A stretch of DNA of 64,000 nucleotides from an uncultured Prevotella sp. (GTDB lineage Bacteria > Bacteroidota > Bacteroidia > Bacteroidales > Bacteroidaceae), in contig NZ_CALMHT010000021.1 of assembly GCF_937863835.1 (NCBI RefSeq), forward strand, positions 1 through 64,000, read 5' to 3'. Shown in pieces: positions 27,901-37,668 of the stretch. The notes beneath the pieces are model-generated. The model was not told the origin of the DNA. It was given only the letters and a program-made list of their open reading frames with translations, and ran no database searches. Each line of letters begins with the position of its first letter. Within the stretch, counting starts at the first letter, position 1. A program made the position numbers and the translations under genes.

Positions 27901-28670
27901 TAATGCGTTACGGACAATTGTATCAATCAGAAAAATCCCAGGCACAAAATTCGCTTTTCGGCGAAAGCAATTCGGTAGAAATAGCTACACCGCCGATTCC
28001 AAATGCAGAGTCGTGGAGTGATATTGAAAAATTGAATAAGGAACGTGAACTGGTCGGCATATATCTTTCAGCTCATCCGTTGGATGAATACAATTATATA
28101 CTGGAGAATATGTGCAATACCCATTGCAGTGAGTTGGGTGAAGATAAAGAAGAACTTGCAAAAAGAGAAGAAATCAAAATAGGTGGCATCGTTACAGGGG
28201 TAAGACCCAGATTTACAAAGACGGGTAAACCCTTTGGCGTTGTTACTTTAGAGGATTTCGAAGGAACTGGAGAACTTGCTCTTTTCGGTGATGACTGGAC
28301 AATGTGGCAGGGGAAACTTCAAGAGGGTTATACGATATGCATTACGGCGAAGTGTCAGCAGCGTTATAAGGACAGCACTTTTTATGATTTAAAGATATCC
28401 AATATAGAATTTCTTCAGGATATAAAAGATAAAAATGTAGGGAGCATTACGATCATGATGGATGTTTCAAAACTAGATGATACGATGGTTTCCGATTTGT
28501 CGACAATGATAGCTGACAATCCTGGGTCTACTGAATTGTTTTTCCAAATCAGAGATGTAGCAAATAATAGTAACATTAAACTGAAGAGTAGAACCAAAAA
28601 CATCAATGTCGCCCGTGAACTTTTGTCATATATAAAAGAAAATCCAGCGCTCGATTATACAATCAACTGA
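24960..28670 (+). CDS. dnaE: DNA polymerase III subunit alpha
   Basis: PHP N-terminus [74 protein letters not shown]. Confidence 0.98.
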   Translation: [1236 protein letters not shown]

Positions 28671-28726
28671 TGATGGCATACCGTTTGCAGTCTATAGATA
28701 TTTAATAACAATAAATAATAATAAAA

Positions 28727-29041
28727 ATGGAAGTACAGATTACAAGTGAAAATTTTGAGAGTTTGAGGAATGGCGATTTACCATTGGTTATCGATTTCTG
28801 GGCTACATGGTGCGGACCTTGCCGTATGATTGCACCAATCGTTTCAGAACTGGCAGGAGAATATGATGGTAAAATTGTGGTTGGTAAGTGTGATGTTGAA
28901 GAGAATGACGACTTGGCAGCGCAATTTGGCATACGCACGATTCCTACTCTCTTATTCTTTAAAGGGGGAGAAGTAGTAGACAAGTTCGTAGGTGCATCTA
29001 CAAAGGCAAAATTGGAAGAAAAATTCAGATCTCTCCTATAA
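28727..29041 (+). CDS. trxA: Thioredoxin
   Basis: FWATWCGPCRMIAPIV; GIRTIPTLLFFKGGE. Confidence 0.96.
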   Translation: MEVQITSENFESLRNGDLPLVIDFWATWCGPCRMIAPIVSELAGEYDGKIVVGKCDVEENDDLAAQFGIRTIPTLLFFKGGEVVDKFVGASTKAKLEEKFRSLL

Positions 29042-29042
29042 T

Positions 29043-29375
29043 ATGGCTAATATAGACGAAGAACTTCAGATGGATGCAGAGGAAGATGCACGTGAAGTGG
29101 AATTTATTAAGAATCAGCTTCCATCGGAACTGAAGACGAAATTCAGTGATGAGGACTATTATTATATCTTAGATAAGATAGTAGACTATTACTATACCAG
29201 TGGCGTATTGGATGCAGAACCGGATAAAGACGGTTATGTGGATATCGATATAGATAAAGTATCCGAATATGTGTGCAAGAAAGCAAAAGAAGACAAGCGT
29301 GGACCTTATGATCCGCAGGATGTCTTCTTTGTAGCTCAGGCTGATATGGATTTTGAAGAGCAGAACTTATCCTAA
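29043..29375 (+). CDS. Conserved hypothetical acidic protein
   Basis: MANIDEELQMDAEEDAREVEFIKNQLPSELKTKFSDEDYYYILDKIVDYYY; starts just after trxA. Confidence 0.75.
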   Translation: MANIDEELQMDAEEDAREVEFIKNQLPSELKTKFSDEDYYYILDKIVDYYYTSGVLDAEPDKDGYVDIDIDKVSEYVCKKAKEDKRGPYDPQDVFFVAQADMDFEEQNLS

Positions 29376-29780
29376 AGAAACCGTTCTTCGTCCGTTCTCT
29401 TGCTCGGAGATGGTCACTTTTATGGCTTCTTCGGGCAAGAGGTTTTCTATTAATTCAGGCCATTCTATAAAACATGGAGCACCACTATAGAAATAGTCTT
29501 CATAGCCCATGTCATAAACCTCTTCCAGTTTCTTTATTCGGTAAAAATCAAAATGATATATCGGTTCGTCTGTATTGGTACGATATTCATTTACGATTGC
29601 GAATGTGGGTGAAGTAATAACATCTTCCACACCAAGACATTCACATATCGACTTGATAAAGGTCGTCTTTCCCGCACCCATTTTACCATAGAATGCAAAT
29701 ACTTTGCTGTTGCCCATATTGGCAATGAATTCTTCTGCCGCTTTGCGGATATTGGCAAGATCTTCAATTTCTATTTCCAT
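29367..29780 (-). CDS. tsaE: tRNA threonylcarbamoyladenosine biosynthesis ATPase
   Basis: AFYGKMGAGKTTFIKSICECLGVEDVITSPTFAIVNEY. Confidence 0.95.
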   Translation of the reverse strand: MEIEIEDLANIRKAAEEFIANMGNSKVFAFYGKMGAGKTTFIKSICECLGVEDVITSPTFAIVNEYRTNTDEPIYHFDFYRIKKLEEVYDMGYEDYFYSGAPCFIEWPELIENLLPEEAIKVTISEQENGRRTVSLG

Positions 29781-29797
29781 TGTATATTTATTTATGA

Positions 29798-31432
29798 TTA
29801 TCTTTTTCTTCCTGTCAGGGTGATGATTGGTATAATGATTTCTTCCATGGAGATTCCTCCGTGCTGGAATGTGTCTTTGTAGTAGGACACGTAGTAATTA
29901 TAGTTGTTCGGATATGCAAAAAACGAATCGCCCGAGGCAAATACATAAGTAGTGCTGAGGTTAGGGGCAGGTAGTTGGGCTTTTCTTGGATCGTGAATTA
30001 CAAAAACGTCTTTTGAATCATAAGAAAGATTCTTACCCAGTTTGTATCTCAGGTTGGTGTTCGTGTTCCTGTCACCTATGATTTTTATCGGTTTGTCTGT
30101 CCTTATACTGCCATGATCTGTCGTTACCAGTATTTTATAGTCGCTTTGGGCGAGTATTTTGAACAGGTCGCTCATCACGGAGTGTCTGAACCAACTCTGT
30201 GTGATACTTCTATAGGCAGACTCGTTGTTGGCCAGTTCCCTAACCATTTTGGATTCGGTACGGGCATGACTAAGCATATCTATAAAATTGAATACGACAA
30301 CGTTCAGGTTGTTCTTTTCCAGTTCTTTAAACTGCTGTATGAATTTCTCTGCACCGGTTGAATCGTTTATCTTATGGTATGAGAAAGAGTCATGTCTGCG
30401 GTATCTGTCAAGTTGGGTTTGTATCAGAGGCTCTTCATTCAGATTCTTTCCTTCCTCTTCATCTTCGTCAACCCACAATTCAGGGAACATCTCTGCTATC
30501 TTGTTAGGCATCAGTCCACTGAATATGGCATTTCGTGCATATTGTGTTGCTGTAGGAAGGATACTGAAATATAAATCTTCATCTATATCAAACATGTCGC
30601 CAATCTCCTGCGCGAGGACACGCCACTGGTCATATCTGAAATTATCTAGTACAATGAGAAAAACCTTTTCACTTTGGTTCAGTATGGGAAAAACTTTCTT
30701 CTTAAACACTTCAGGACTTAACATCGGTCTGTCTGTATCGTCTTCTTGCCGTGGCTTCGTGTTGTTACGGTTAGCCATCAACCTTTGCAGATTATTTCCT
30801 GTCTGAGATACCGTGTTCTGTTGAGGGGCAACCCATCGCAAATAATTGTTCTTGATATATTTGGTAAATCCGATGTTGGCTTCCTCTTTCTGCATTTTTA
30901 GCATCTCTGTCATGTTACTGTCAGTACTGCTGAGTTCTAGTTCCCAGTGTACCAGACGCTTGTATACTTCAATCCAGTCTTCGTAAGATTTGCAGTCGGA
31001 TATCTGCATGGCGATATCCTGAAAGTTATGCTGATAACTGTTTTGCGTTACTTCGGTAACGATTTCCTTACGGTGGATATTCTTTTTGAGCGTAAGAAGA
31101 ATCTGGTTCGGATTAACAGGCTTGATAAGATAATCTGCAATTTTCTGACCGATGGCCTGGTCCATAATGTTTTCCTCTTCACTCTTGGTCACCATAACCA
31201 CGGGGGTAGCCGGCAATATCTCCTTTATTTTCTGTAAAGTCTCGAGTCCACTTATGCCTGGCATCATTTCGTCCAGCATAACAAGGTCAAAGTTATGTTG
31301 CTTGCATTGGTCTATGGCATCAGTGCCATTGCTAACCGTTACCACTTCATAACCTTTCTTCTCAAGGAACAAGATGTGAGCTTTTAATAGTTCAATCTCG
31401 TCATCCACCCATAGTAATAGTCCGTTATTCAT
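29798..31432 (-). CDS. porX: PorX: response regulator receiver plus PglZ-type alkaline-phosphatase domain (T9SS regulation)
   Basis: Receiver LLWVDDEIELLKAHILFLEKKGYEV...LVMLDEMMPGISG; C-terminal VFLIVLDNFRYDQW...VTTDHGS. Confidence 0.9.
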   Translation of the reverse strand: MNNGLLLWVDDEIELLKAHILFLEKKGYEVVTVSNGTDAIDQCKQHNFDLVMLDEMMPGISGLETLQKIKEILPATPVVMVTKSEEENIMDQAIGQKIADYLIKPVNPNQILLTLKKNIHRKEIVTEVTQNSYQHNFQDIAMQISDCKSYEDWIEVYKRLVHWELELSSTDSNMTEMLKMQKEEANIGFTKYIKNNYLRWVAPQQNTVSQTGNNLQRLMANRNNTKPRQEDDTDRPMLSPEVFKKKVFPILNQSEKVFLIVLDNFRYDQWRVLAQEIGDMFDIDEDLYFSILPTATQYARNAIFSGLMPNKIAEMFPELWVDEDEEEGKNLNEEPLIQTQLDRYRRHDSFSYHKINDSTGAEKFIQQFKELEKNNLNVVVFNFIDMLSHARTESKMVRELANNESAYRSITQSWFRHSVMSDLFKILAQSDYKILVTTDHGSIRTDKPIKIIGDRNTNTNLRYKLGKNLSYDSKDVFVIHDPRKAQLPAPNLSTTYVFASGDSFFAYPNNYNYYVSYYKDTFQHGGISMEEIIIPIITLTGRKR

Positions 31433-34343
31433 TTAATATGTCCTCCAAATCATCATAAAAGTTATCTTCGCTTTCTTTGTCGTTCTTATTGCTCTTTTCC
31501 TCTTCAATCTTATCTTGTTTTATTTCCTGTTCTTTCAGTCGTTTGTCTGGATTGACAGGCTCTGGATTCAACAAGAGCGGTTCGGTTGTGACCTTGAGAG
31601 GTGCGAAATGCTTGTCATAGAACTTGTCATAGTCTTTATAACTGTATTCTTTCCCTATCAGTTGCTTGTTCTTCTCACTGATGATGATACCTCTGCATTT
31701 CGATAATTCTTTGGATACCGCTTTGTCGGTATATAGTTTTCTGGCATATTGCAGAGCTTCGTCGTAGTTGCGGAACCCGTTTATTTCCATTCTTCTCAAC
31801 ACGCCGTCATCAACAATATTCAGGTCGAAATTTCTGACGAGGAAATTGGAAAAGTTATATTTGGCAATGTCGTATAACAATTGATTCTCATTAAGCGTGT
31901 CAGCTTTATATACCAGCATAAACGAGAAATCTATATCCCTTTCAGCAATCAACTTTTTTGCGGCAGTCGTATCACTGTCGTTCAATACAGCATTGCGCCT
32001 GTCCCATACATCACCGATATCAAATTTTCCGCCGCGTAGTTTACGTCCACTATTGACTCCTTTCAGTATCATACCAGCCATCTCACTGATTCCACTCTTC
32101 GGGTATTTTTCTATAACTTCTTTCATGTTGTTGATACAACCATTGGCATCACCGTCATTAAGCAGGCGCAGACCGTCGATGAAAATAAATTTATCGCGGT
32201 TCTTCCCCAGTGGAAATCTTGATTTGGAAAGTTGACTGTTTGTTTTAACTTTTGAAAGATGATTCGATTTGAAGGCATCGTAGGTGTCGGCATACAGTGA
32301 ATCTTCTATGTGAATACCGAATTTTGCATTCTCGGCATAATACGGATCGGACAGCAATGTCGTCCATTGATTGTCGGGGTATTTGTTTTTCAGTTTGTTC
32401 AGATAGTTGTCCGCCATCTTATTATTGCCTAATCTTGAATACAGCAGATATAAATGATAGTAGGCGTCAGGTGTCTTTTCGTAATCAGGATAATTGTCTA
32501 CCAGTCTTGTCAAACTCTTCTCGCTAAGATTCAGATTATCCAATTTATCCTTGAAAATAACGCCCGAATTGTAAAGTCCGTCTTCGATGATAGCGTTACT
32601 GGCTTTTATCTGTTCGTCTGTAAACGGTATTTGTGCCAGATAATACTCACGTTTGTGTGGATCGTTGACAGCACTGTCAACGGCATTGTTCTTGATGGAA
32701 TCATTATTCGTGTCTGCCATTGCAGAACCGTTCGTGTTGTCGGCGCTGTTGTCTGTCCCGTCAACTTTAACCACAGTCTTGTTTATTCTTTGCCAGTTGT
32801 CTACATTATCTCTCTTTCCCCATTGCTTTTGGAAAGAAGCCTTGCCTTGGATGATGGCCGTTTGGTTGTAGAAGTACCATAACCCCTGATTGTCTGTGTT
32901 ATTGGTGGTATTGTTGTTTACGTTTGTATTATTCCCTCTGGCACCTTGTTGCTGAGTGTTCTTTTCAGCATTAGCTACCTCGGTGGCTTTTTTCTCTTCC
33001 TTTTCTTTCTTTTTGAGAGCATCTATTACTCTGTCTATGGACATGTTGCGGTTCTGTTCGGACATTTTGGCCAGAGTCTGAAGAGAGTCTTGCAATTGTA
33101 CCGCATCAGTAAAAGGAACCAGTTCGTCCAGCACTTTGGAACGGTCGGACATTTGTTCATAGTCTTTCCTGTCCTTATCCAATAGTCCGATAGCCGTACC
33201 ATAACATCTGCGTGCGTCACTGTACTTTCCCTTATTCCAATAAATGTTGCCGAGATGTAATAACAGAACACCTTTCTCGATACCGCTGCGCGTTGATTTA
33301 TTGGCACCCTTCTCGTATGAAGCAATCGCGTTACTCGTGTCGCGCTGTGCCAGATAGATGTTACCTATGGCATAATATACTTGGTCAAGATATTCCTTGT
33401 TCTTGTCCGACATAGCCATACGTTTCAGTTTGCTGACCATCTGTTTCGTCTGCCCTTTTGCCAAGACCTCGGTCTGCGCTATCCTTGCGTTAAACTCGGT
33501 TTCATAAGGCGGACTGAGCCGAATCACTTTTTTGTATGCTTTATAAGCGTCCTGCTTTTTGTTTAAAGCATTCAGCATCTGTCCCATGATAAACCATTCA
33601 CGTGCTTTTTGTTTTCTTCTTTTCTCTCTGCCTATCATTTTGCGCAAGAAAGGTATTGCTTCCTCATATTTCCCCTGACGTATGTAATAGTCAGCATAAG
33701 TACAGTTCCATTCTCCTACAGCACGCCAGTCCATCGAGTCACGTTTCATTTTCGTTATGACATCTTCCGCATCGTAAAACCATCCTAATTCTGTATAGCA
33801 TCTAGCCAACCAAGCACGTGCTTTACCATAAATAGCCGGTTGGTCGCTATACAATCTGCTCATGTAAGAAAAAGTAGCGGCGGATTCTTCAAATTCTCCT
33901 TTTTGGAATTGCGCTTTACCCATGAGCAACCATGCCTTCCATAAGAAAGGGTTATATTCGCGTCTGTTGAGCCAAGCGATGTCCCGTTCGGTCTTTTTTC
34001 GGTTCTTATCCCAAACAGGACGACGTTTGATACTATGTCTTTTTATAGCCTTTTCGCATTTTTCTATCGTCCTGTCAAAGTTGCCCTTTCCTAGGTCTTT
34101 GCTTGTCTTGTTGCCTACGGCAAAAAGAGGAAGTATTTCGGTGAAATTGTCTTTATTGCCGTTCTCTTTTTCAATGTAACCGTCAATATAAGCCAAACTA
34201 CCATTATAATATGTGTTGTATTTTGCATTAAAAGAGTGCCACCATCTGCTCTGTGATGTGTTTTTGCTCGTAGAACATCCCCCTATAGTGATCATCAACA
34301 CTATAGGTATTAATAAGATGATATGTTCTACTTTTTTTTTCAC
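31425..34343 (-). CDS. TPR-repeat lipoprotein, SprE/PorW-like
   Basis: Lipobox MITIGGCSTSKN; WHSFNAKYNTYYNGSLAYIDGY; multiple TPR-like repeats; overlaps porX by 8 nt. Confidence 0.7.
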   Translation of the reverse strand: MKKKVEHIILLIPIVLMITIGGCSTSKNTSQSRWWHSFNAKYNTYYNGSLAYIDGYIEKENGNKDNFTEILPLFAVGNKTSKDLGKGNFDRTIEKCEKAIKRHSIKRRPVWDKNRKKTERDIAWLNRREYNPFLWKAWLLMGKAQFQKGEFEESAATFSYMSRLYSDQPAIYGKARAWLARCYTELGWFYDAEDVITKMKRDSMDWRAVGEWNCTYADYYIRQGKYEEAIPFLRKMIGREKRRKQKAREWFIMGQMLNALNKKQDAYKAYKKVIRLSPPYETEFNARIAQTEVLAKGQTKQMVSKLKRMAMSDKNKEYLDQVYYAIGNIYLAQRDTSNAIASYEKGANKSTRSGIEKGVLLLHLGNIYWNKGKYSDARRCYGTAIGLLDKDRKDYEQMSDRSKVLDELVPFTDAVQLQDSLQTLAKMSEQNRNMSIDRVIDALKKKEKEEKKATEVANAEKNTQQQGARGNNTNVNNNTTNNTDNQGLWYFYNQTAIIQGKASFQKQWGKRDNVDNWQRINKTVVKVDGTDNSADNTNGSAMADTNNDSIKNNAVDSAVNDPHKREYYLAQIPFTDEQIKASNAIIEDGLYNSGVIFKDKLDNLNLSEKSLTRLVDNYPDYEKTPDAYYHLYLLYSRLGNNKMADNYLNKLKNKYPDNQWTTLLSDPYYAENAKFGIHIEDSLYADTYDAFKSNHLSKVKTNSQLSKSRFPLGKNRDKFIFIDGLRLLNDGDANGCINNMKEVIEKYPKSGISEMAGMILKGVNSGRKLRGGKFDIGDVWDRRNAVLNDSDTTAAKKLIAERDIDFSFMLVYKADTLNENQLLYDIAKYNFSNFLVRNFDLNIVDDGVLRRMEINGFRNYDEALQYARKLYTDKAVSKELSKCRGIIISEKNKQLIGKEYSYKDYDKFYDKHFAPLKVTTEPLLLNPEPVNPDKRLKEQEIKQDKIEEEKSNKNDKESEDNFYDDLEDILNE

Positions 34344-34741
34344 ACTGTTTCGTTATCTCCTATAAGCATGATCACTTCATCTTTCAGTTGGTCGGGAATG
34401 TTGATACCGCGAAGTATCAGACTTCTGTTCCAATCTTTTATCTCTTCTTGTCTCATTGTGTACATCACTTCCCTAAACTGTTCCGCTTCTTCATCTGAAT
34501 ATTCGTTGGCCTGTTTACCTTTATATGCATCCAACTCCTCGTCATCAAAGTATTCTATTTCTTTTGTTGATGCTTCCATCAGGCATTCCTGTTCACACTT
34601 GCTATTTGTTCCGTCGCATGTGGCGCACGAAGTGTTTGTTGCATTGACAATCTCGGGTACACCATCACGGTGCTTAGACATTAATCCAAGTATGGCGGCA
34701 ATAATTCCCAGGACAATGAGCGCAATAACAAGAATAATCAT
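34340..34741 (-). CDS. Small membrane protein with Cys cluster
   Basis: N-terminal TM, CATCDGTNSKCEQEC, acidic tail; overlaps the downstream gene by 4 nt. Confidence 0.65.
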   Translation of the reverse strand: MIILVIALIVLGIIAAILGLMSKHRDGVPEIVNATNTSCATCDGTNSKCEQECLMEASTKEIEYFDDEELDAYKGKQANEYSDEEAEQFREVMYTMRQEEIKDWNRSLILRGINIPDQLKDEVIMLIGDNETV

Positions 34742-34754
34742 ATAGAGTCCTTTT

Positions 34755-36005
34755 TTATTCTTCTGTCATAGTAAACCCAACTTTTTCCAAGTCATTCCAA
34801 TAGCTTGGATATGATTTTGTCACTACGTGAGGGTCGTTTATTTTCAATCCAGGGATTTTGATGGCTGCCGGTGCAAATGCAAGTGCCATTCGGTGATCTT
34901 CGTACGTATCAATCGAAATGTCTTTCAGCGGTTCACATCTTTCACCGTCCCAAACCAGGTTCGAATCATCTTCTTCCCTTATGATATAACCCAACTTCTT
35001 CATCTCGGTTTTCAAAGCTGATATACGGTCTGTCTCTTTGATCTTGAGTGTCCTCAAACCTGTAAAGCGGAATGGTATATTCATCATGGCGCAACATACA
35101 ACGAAAGTTTGTGCCAAGTCAGGGCAATTCACAAAATCATAATCCAGTCGTGGTACTTTTCTCGTCAATTTTTTCAGTTTAACGGTGGTAGGAACACCTT
35201 GTTCCTTACTTTCGAATAAGGTTTTGACACCCAGCAGACTGAATATATATCTGGCAATCGAATCACCTTGCATGCTGCCATCCATCAAACCGGTAAATTG
35301 TATTTCATCTTCACGATTTTCGTTGATGGCCAAGATCTCGTACCAGTACGAAGCTGCACTCCAGTCGCTTTCTATATAGTAGTCGCGTGATGTGTATGGC
35401 TGAGGTTTTACCGTTATCGTATCAATATCACTCCAATCGGCATCGGCGCCAAATTCTTTCATCATCCATAGAGTAAGGTCTATATACGGACGCGAAATGA
35501 TATCCCCGGTCAGTTTAAGTTCCAGTCCCTTTACCAGTACCGGACCAATCATAAGAAGGGCTGATATATATTGAGAACTGATTCCGCCGGATATCTCGAG
35601 ATGCCCACCGTCATGTTTGCCACCAGTGATTTTCAGAGGAGGAAATCCCTCTTCACCCATATATTCGATATCTGCCCCAAGAAATCTTAAAGCGTCAACT
35701 AGTACACCGATAGGACGGTGCTTCATCCTTTCTGTTCCAGTGATAATGTGAGAGCCCGGAGTTACAGACAGATAGGCTGACATAAACCGCATGGCTGTAC
35801 CGGCAGCTTTGATGTCAATAACATCAGGCATATTTTCGAGAGCCTTGATGATTACTTCCGTATCGTCGCAGTCGGATAGATTCTCAGGCATTTTTTTACC
35901 CCCTGAAAGTGCATATATGATCAGTGCTCGATTACTTATGCTCTTCGAAGCGGGCAAATTCACCGTTGAATTGATTGTGTCGGGTGCTTTTATTGTATAT
36001 TGCAT
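34755..36005 (-). CDS. aroA: 3-phosphoshikimate 1-carboxyvinyltransferase
   Basis: LPASKSISNRALIIYALSGG; GTAMRFMSAYL; KETDRISALKTEMKKLG; DHRMALAFAPAA. Confidence 0.95.
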   Translation of the reverse strand: MQYTIKAPDTINSTVNLPASKSISNRALIIYALSGGKKMPENLSDCDDTEVIIKALENMPDVIDIKAAGTAMRFMSAYLSVTPGSHIITGTERMKHRPIGVLVDALRFLGADIEYMGEEGFPPLKITGGKHDGGHLEISGGISSQYISALLMIGPVLVKGLELKLTGDIISRPYIDLTLWMMKEFGADADWSDIDTITVKPQPYTSRDYYIESDWSAASYWYEILAINENREDEIQFTGLMDGSMQGDSIARYIFSLLGVKTLFESKEQGVPTTVKLKKLTRKVPRLDYDFVNCPDLAQTFVVCCAMMNIPFRFTGLRTLKIKETDRISALKTEMKKLGYIIREEDDSNLVWDGERCEPLKDISIDTYEDHRMALAFAPAAIKIPGLKINDPHVVTKSYPSYWNDLEKVGFTMTEE

Positions 36006-36370
36006 TATAGTACCTTATTATTATAATACAAAGGTAGTGCAAATTCGTTGAAAAAACAAAAAAATTAGTCTATTTTAGAATTCTATATCATAAAACTGCT
36101 TTAAAATGCACATTAACATTCTTTATTGCATACTTTATTTTAAGTATATTAAGGATTTTGACTCTTTTAATGGCAAACAACTGTTAACTATAGTGGTCAT
36201 AATGTTAAAAAACAAATATTTGGCAGAATTTCTAAAAAAAATATTTGGAAGTTAAAAAAATAGTTTCTATATTTGCGACATACAATTACGAGAAAGAGAT
36301 TTTTACGAGATTTTTAGTTTAAGAGAGTTTATTACGAGATTTACAATTTTATTAATGGAGAGATGTTATT

Positions 36371-37648
36371 ATGAGAAAATTTATTGTTATAATCGGCTAT
36401 GCTGTTTTAGCAGTTTTGTTTATGTTCCTCGCTTCCTGCACAGCAGAAATGAATGAGATAACAGAAACAAGTTCAAGTTCAGAATCAACTGTTGCAACTA
36501 CTGTAACAAAATCTGGATCAGTGTACGAGTTGAATGATGTAATACCAGAGTATTACCACTTCTTGCCTCAGATGGCAGATTCAACTTCTATTTTGTGTAA
36601 AGCAGTGAAGTATGCAAAAGAGAATTGGAAACAGGTAGATTTCTACAATGTTACTTATTCGTCATCAGACACTTCTTTACCGAAATTATCAGGTAGAGTA
36701 TATGCACGCAAAGATTATGCAGACAGCAAGTCTTTCAAAGGCATTATTCTTTATAGTCATTCTTCAATGGCAGCCAATTCAGAGAGTCCGTCTGTTACAG
36801 ACAATTACATGATGGCTTTATTCGCAACAGCAGGTTATGTAGTCGTATGTCCTGATTACCTCGGCTTTGGAGCTTCACAGCATTATCCACAGTATTTCAT
36901 GAACCGCGAATCAACAGCTTTGCAGGCAATCGATATGCTTAAACAAGTTCGTTCTTGGTTCTCTACAAACGGAGTAACTGTAGGGGACAAACTATATAAC
37001 ATCGGTTATGCTGAAGGTGGTAACGCTGCTTTGGCAATAGAAAGACTGGCAGAAGAACAATATTCATCAGAGATACAGTTTACGAAAACTTATTCAGGCG
37101 CTGGTGCTTACGATATAGACGCTACATATAGAAATATGGTAAGTACAAACGAGATGACATCACCTTCTCTACTGTCATTCATTATCACAGGAATTGATAA
37201 TGCAAACAATATGAATCTTGACTATACACAGATATTCAAAGGACAATTGTTATCACAGTATACAGATTTATTATATTCGAAAAATTATACTATGGATCAG
37301 ATTACTGCAAAGATCGGTTCTACAAAGTTTACAGACGTTTATTCTTCAGAGATGGCTGATACAACCAGCACACTGTCATTGAAGTTACGCCAGGAAATGA
37401 AGAACAACTCTTTGGTATCAGGTTGGAAATACACAGGTACTCCTATCATGCTTTTCCATAGCACAGAAGATACTGTTATTCCTTCTCTCAACACAACAGA
37501 GATGGCAGCCAAATTAAATAACGACGGTTACACAAACAGTAATTTACAGGTCATCAACAAGTCTATGGGAAATCACGGTACAGCAGGTCTATACTTCAAT
37601 TTCATAGCATTATTGGACATCGCAGGTGTAAATTATACTGTAGAATAA
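36371..37648 (+). CDS. Secreted alpha/beta-hydrolase-fold lipoprotein (lipase-like, possibly inactive)
   Basis: Lipobox FLASCTAE; VCPDYLGFGAS; nucleophile-elbow position reads GYAEGG; HSTEDTVIP; NHGTAGL. Confidence 0.8.
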   Translation: MRKFIVIIGYAVLAVLFMFLASCTAEMNEITETSSSSESTVATTVTKSGSVYELNDVIPEYYHFLPQMADSTSILCKAVKYAKENWKQVDFYNVTYSSSDTSLPKLSGRVYARKDYADSKSFKGIILYSHSSMAANSESPSVTDNYMMALFATAGYVVVCPDYLGFGASQHYPQYFMNRESTALQAIDMLKQVRSWFSTNGVTVGDKLYNIGYAEGGNAALAIERLAEEQYSSEIQFTKTYSGAGAYDIDATYRNMVSTNEMTSPSLLSFIITGIDNANNMNLDYTQIFKGQLLSQYTDLLYSKNYTMDQITAKIGSTKFTDVYSSEMADTTSTLSLKLRQEMKNNSLVSGWKYTGTPIMLFHSTEDTVIPSLNTTEMAAKLNNDGYTNSNLQVINKSMGNHGTAGLYFNFIALLDIAGVNYTVE

Positions 37649-37668
37649 TAGAAATTTATAACAAATAA

